From contig CM059625.1 of assembly GCA_030435675.1 (NCBI GenBank), positions 13,082,001-13,146,000 of the forward strand: 64,000 nucleotides of DNA, given 5' to 3'. The position numbers and the translations under genes were made by a program. Each line of letters starts with the position of its first letter. Position 1 is the stretch's first letter. The stretch comes from Steinernema hermaphroditum (taxonomy: Eukaryota; Nematoda; Chromadorea; Rhabditida; Steinernematidae). Below, one piece after another: positions 60,539-64,000 of the stretch. The notes below the pieces were generated by a model. That model had not been told where the DNA came from. It saw only the letters and a list, made by a program, of their open reading frames with translations, and did not search any database.

Positions 60539-62724
60539 ATGATCATTAGCGACTTTCTGCATTCGTTAGAAAATATGGCGTGGCCGTCATGGCTCCAGCC
60601 ACACGTCGAAGTGTTACTTCTATGGGTATCCTGGTCGATCGACTACGTGGACCTGAACTATCTCGAGGTAAATAATGGTAGTTTGCATTTTTGATCAATG
60701 GCTGCCATTTCAGTATTTGTTCTGGTTGTTTCTGCCGATTTTCGTCGCGTTTGTTGTACCTGTACTTCTTCTCCTTTTCATTTACGGATGTGTCATATTT
60801 CTCCACATTTATCGTCTGAGACACGAGATCGTTGAAGCATATCATACTAGTTACTGGAACGGAGCACGAACAAGTATAGCATCATTTTGGGATGCAGTTG
60901 GGTATCTTTGGCATGGTAAGTATCTGCTAAAATCTGTCCAGTTCATTTACACGCTTTCTGTAGGCTACGAAGTAACCGGTCTTGAAAACATTCCCGATGA
61001 CGGACCCGCACTGCTGCTCTACTATCACGGAACGTTGCCCATTGATGTCTATTACCTGATCGCAAAATGCATTTTATATAAGAAGAGAACGCTGCACTGT
61101 GTCGGCGACAAGTTTATCTTCAAAATTCCGGGTAGGTCGGTTAAGCGGCATTTTATGTACTGCTTAGTTATGTGTCTTTATTCCGCCGTAGCAATTGATA
61201 GTTTGTACGCAGTGGATGCAATTCTTTAAGCGGTGCTAACAGCTCCAATCATCCAAATGCTCTGTTCATTTTGATTAGCCGCTAATTGATTATTTAAAGG
61301 GACCCGGTCATGGATAAAAAAACCTTTTTAAAACTTCTGAAAATTTGTGTACCCCTGTTTTTTTTAAGCACGGTGGTGAAATCGGTTTTCCAAAAATCCC
61401 AGTAGTTTCCAAGAAACATCCAAAAATAGACAAAAAAACGTCGAGCAAACTTTGCCTTCCAGAGCAAGCGAGAGTTCGCCATTTGTTTCGAAAACCTTTG
61501 ATTCCCTTCTTTTAGAGGTTGCGCAACATCATGCTGAAATCAGATTCTCGGAAAACGTGGTAGTTTCCAAAAAATAAGCCTTAGGGCGCAGAATGAACTT
61601 TACTGTCTAATTGTCGGCATGCCGGTCCCAGCACGAATACCATGACGGACAAGACCGTATTTCCCGCGTTTTCTACGCACTTATCCAATCTAGGCGATCC
61701 TGGGCTCATTCGACGCGCCAGAAGCTGTTGAGCAAAATGCTGCCAAGCGCAGACATGCAAGTCATCTATTTCGGCCAAAAATAATTAAAATATTGTGCAA
61801 GTCGTGCCCCGCCGGACAGATTGTGTCGGACCGATGGTAAAATACATTCTGCGCCCTAAGGCCTGTTTCTTGGAAACTACTGGGATTTTTGGGAAATCGA
61901 TTTCACTACCGTGCTCAGCGACCCCGAAAACAGGGGTACACAGATTTTCAGAAGTTTTAAAAAAGTTTCTTCTATCCATGACCGGGTTTAAGGTGCATTT
62001 CGAAGCATTCCGCGTTTACTGGTACATTTCGCATTTAGGTTGGGGAATGATCTGCAAAGTCTTCTGTGTAACGCCAGGGACAGTTGAAGATTGCGTCCAA
62101 AATCTCAACGATGGTAATCTTCTCTGCATTGCCCCAGGAGGCGTCCGCGAAGCTCTCTTTTCCGATGCTGCAACGTATCAAATTATGTGGGGAAAGCGAC
62201 TGGGCTTTGCTAAGGTTGTCTTGGGATCAAATACGGTAGGCATTTACTGTGAATGCTTTTGTTGAATTTGTACAATTTTCTAGGCTGTAATACCGATGTT
62301 CACGGAAAACTGTCGCGATGCATTCAGAACTCCTCACTGGGGACGTAAGATGTTCAGATGGCTTTACGAGAAGACCCGGCTACCCATTTGTCCAATTTAT
62401 GGTGGATTCCCAGTAAAGATGAGAACGCATCTGGGCAAAGTGATGCGGTTTCCCGAAACAACGACGCCAGAAGAAGTGAAGAGAGCAGTGAAAAAGGAAG
62501 TGAAAGACTTAATCCGCGAGCATCAGCGACTTCCTGGCAGCATTATGAGAGGCATAATTCAACGTTTTTACGATAAGCGCCACTCGAAAACTGACGTTCT
62601 CCTAGTAGACATGACTGGCCGAAGAACGGAAGAAACCGAGGCTGACCATAATGGAACTATCCAAGAGATCGATGAGGTTTGTGATGTGCCACTGAAGTGT
62701 CGTATTATGGAATTTCCAGCGTAA
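60539..62724 (+). CDS. TMEM68: TMEM68-like membrane acyltransferase
   Basis: Five exons, 60539-60667, 60714-60915, 60964-61131, 62039-62235 and 62284-62724, close to 378 residues. A hydrophobic N-terminal region has two membrane helices (YLFWLFLPIFVAFVVPVLLL). The acyltransferase block I reads YYHGTLPIDVYYLIAK, giving the HX4D catalytic motif. Then come GDKFIFKIPG, WGMICKVFCVTPGTVEDCVQ, the GGVREALFSD motif and the FPVKMRTHLG motif before a helical C-terminus. This arrangement matches TMEM68, an ER membrane protein reported to make neutral lipid (triacylglycerol or related lipids) apart from DGAT1/2. The substrate here is inference. The exon 3-4 intron is 907 bases, far longer than the others, and holds an inverted-repeat element. 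The acceptor at 62038 restores the family sequence FKIPG-W. Confidence 0.9.
61298..61987. mobile_element. foldback / MITE-like inverted-repeat element in an intron
   Basis: Left end from about 61302 (ACCCGGTCATGGAT...) and right end to 61987 (...ATCCATGACCGGGT) are inverted copies over about 115-125 bases, including stretches such as AAAACTTCTGAAAAT, GTACCCCTGTTTT and AATCCCAGTAGTTTCC. The tetranucleotide TTAA flanks it at 61294-61297 and 61988-61991, as after piggyBac-type or other TTAA-targeting insertions. An inner pair (61578-61595 and 61845-61862) is an exact 18-base inverted match, and a second degraded left copy of the arm lies at about 61541-61580. No transposase was seen in the roughly 250-base centre, so it would be non-autonomous. 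Confidence 0.7.
61578..61862. repeat. inner inverted repeat pair, 18 bases exact
   Basis: GCCTTAGGGCGCAGAATG at 61578-61595 is exactly the reverse complement of 61845-61862. It nests inside the larger foldback and probably represents a second arm boundary. Confidence 0.7.
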
Positions 62725-63183
62725 TGAGCCAAGAATGTGCGATACGCAAACTCAGAACGGCATCCACCGGGATGGCAGTTCGGATCCAGTTCGAAACTAA
62801 CCGTCAATCAAACGTGCATAATGAAAGCATACGTCGTTGTGATATTTCACTTTGAAGCGAGTCTTCACCCCTGTATATACTTACTTCTTCTTGTGTACAA
62901 CTTGTATCATATATCGAGAGCATAAACAGCTTTGCTTTTGTGTAGTGGTAACGAGCACGAGCACTTCCATAATGTATCCACGTGACACATATTCATTTTG
63001 TTGACATAAGGGTCATCTGATCGCAATCAAAGTCGCACCCACAGCGTTCGTGAAAAATAAGGCGGTCGGTAATCAGTGATCCTATGCTGCATGCGCAGAA
63101 TCACGTGCTATTTATAAGTGAAAGAGGAAGTTGCAGAACGTGCATGAATTGACTTGAGATGCTCTCAACGACTGTTGTTGTTT
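62725..63183. other. intergenic stretch, convergent 3' flanks
   Basis: No supported coding between the acyltransferase stop and the 3' end of the convergent minus-strand frame. Confidence 0.5.
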
Positions 63184-63600
63184 TCACACTTTGGAATCTG
63201 CAGAACGGTTTTTGAACCGCTCTGCACAGTAACCGATTGGTGTGGTGCAGGCCTTGAACAGATCAATTGTGCGCAGTCGAGGGGATGCCGGTGGAGAGTG
63301 ACGGTTTGTGGAGAGCACACTTTCTCGCAGACTATGAAAGTACCGACTTCGCAAAATTAGGAAACCACAAATCAGAAAGCAAACAGAAAAGGGAGCTCCG
63401 ATCACGGCGACCATCGAAGGGTCAAAATAGTGCGACGAGAAAGGCGAAGGGACCGTCTGTCTGTGCTGTCCCTGTTGTCGCGACGTTCGTCTTCCCCCTG
63501 AGTTCAAATTTTGTTTGACCGCAATGTATATGGTAACTCCGTGCGGCACGAAGAGATCGGTACCGTACACCTCGTGCTTATCTGTGCCATATAAGTCCAT
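63184..63600 (-). CDS. possible membrane protein C-terminal part (5' end uncertain, may continue past the right edge)
   Basis: One open frame of 138 codons on the minus strand. It holds GTDLFVPHGVTIYIAVKQ, a Gln/Arg-rich linker, one membrane helix (MVAVIGAPFSVCFLICGFLI) and a basic, Cys-containing C-terminus ending FKNRSADSKV. I do not recognise the family. Another frame at 63965-63711 (FVKTTVIYRFYNTGDLM) could be an upstream exon, but I could not join them. The topology would be a single-pass membrane protein with a short cytosolic tail. It might be chance, although the uninterrupted frame with a proper helix argues for coding. Confidence 0.4.
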   Translation of the reverse strand: MDLYGTDKHEVYGTDLFVPHGVTIYIAVKQNLNSGGRRTSRQQGQHRQTVPSPFSSHYFDPSMVAVIGAPFSVCFLICGFLILRSRYFHSLRESVLSTNRHSPPASPRLRTIDLFKACTTPIGYCAERFKNRSADSKV

Positions 63601-64000
63601 ACAACAGTTGCAACATTGACGTATCGGATTGTCGTGACCTCGAGCTACTCATGACATCCGGAGTCGTCTGTCGGTAAATCGCACTACATCGATCCAATTT
63701 GGGCGGTTCTTTATCTCTTCCTCATGAGGTCGCCAGTGTTGTAAAAGCGATAAATAACCGTTGTTTTGACAAAAATTCTCGTACCATGCACACGGTATAA
63801 TTCAGCTGTTTGTTGACTGCAAAGCAGGAAGTAGCGTTGTGTCGATAAGTTCATTGAGTCCAAACGTTTTAAAGAACATGGGAAGTTCATAGTGTTTAGG
63901 TGGAGCCGACAATTTTTAATTTGACTGCGGAATTCTGATGTTCTTTCAAAACGTCTATGCCACAATATCCTAAAAAATACACATTTCTGTCTTCTTTTGA

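Noticed and set aside
61992..62038. Acyltransferase exon starting at the acceptor tttaag inside the right flank of the foldback element
   Set aside because: The acceptor catttag at 62038 joins FKIPG directly to WGMICKVFC, as in TMEM68 proteins, while the earlier one adds an unmatched insert.

Overview
The window is animal DNA, most probably from a nematode. The genes are cut by many very short introns (mostly 42-60 bases, GT-AG), and both strands carry genes. The gene families are animal or nematode in character: a Pitx/UNC-30 homeodomain factor, a Tailless/NHR-67 receptor, an acetylcholine-receptor alpha subunit, a saposin-like protein and a BPI-like lipid-binding protein. The base composition and intron size would suit a clade I (Trichuris-like) nematode, but that placement is inference. 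I reassembled the gene models by hand from splice sites. For most genes the phases close exactly from ATG to stop.

Left part (1-30 kb). A BPI/LBP-like gene (minus) runs into the left edge. An unrecognised acidic protein (minus) lies at 4.1-5.5 kb. A long unrecognised secreted, mucin-tailed and probably GPI-anchored protein (plus) lies at 9.1-14.6 kb, followed by an SLC17 anion transporter (plus) at 16.3-20.0 kb. A small secreted protein (minus) sits head to head with the first of two large glycine-rich secreted proteins. These two face each other tail to tail (23.3-25.2 and 25.9-27.4 kb). A saposin-like protein (plus) and a small precursor resembling a neuropeptide precursor (minus, 29.9-30.2 kb) follow. 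Both are split into exons too short to show as long open frames.

Middle part (30-52 kb). A gene-poor stretch of almost 6 kb precedes a 17-exon M1 zinc aminopeptidase (plus). Next come the unc-30/Pitx homeobox gene (plus), an acetylcholine-receptor alpha subunit in 12 exons (minus), an unrecognised secreted protein (minus) and a Tailless-type nuclear receptor (minus). The two transcription factors and the receptor subunit fit nervous-system functions.

Right part (52-64 kb). UDP-N-acetylglucosamine pyrophosphorylase (minus) is followed by three housekeeping genes on the plus strand: prefoldin subunit 1, a COA1-like mitochondrial assembly factor and a TMEM68-like acyltransferase. The starts of many genes lie just downstream of a 3' splice acceptor, which points to 5'-UTR introns or spliced-leader trans-splicing. 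A 690-base inverted-repeat element flanked by TTAA sits in an intron of the acyltransferase gene. A membrane-protein fragment runs into the right edge.
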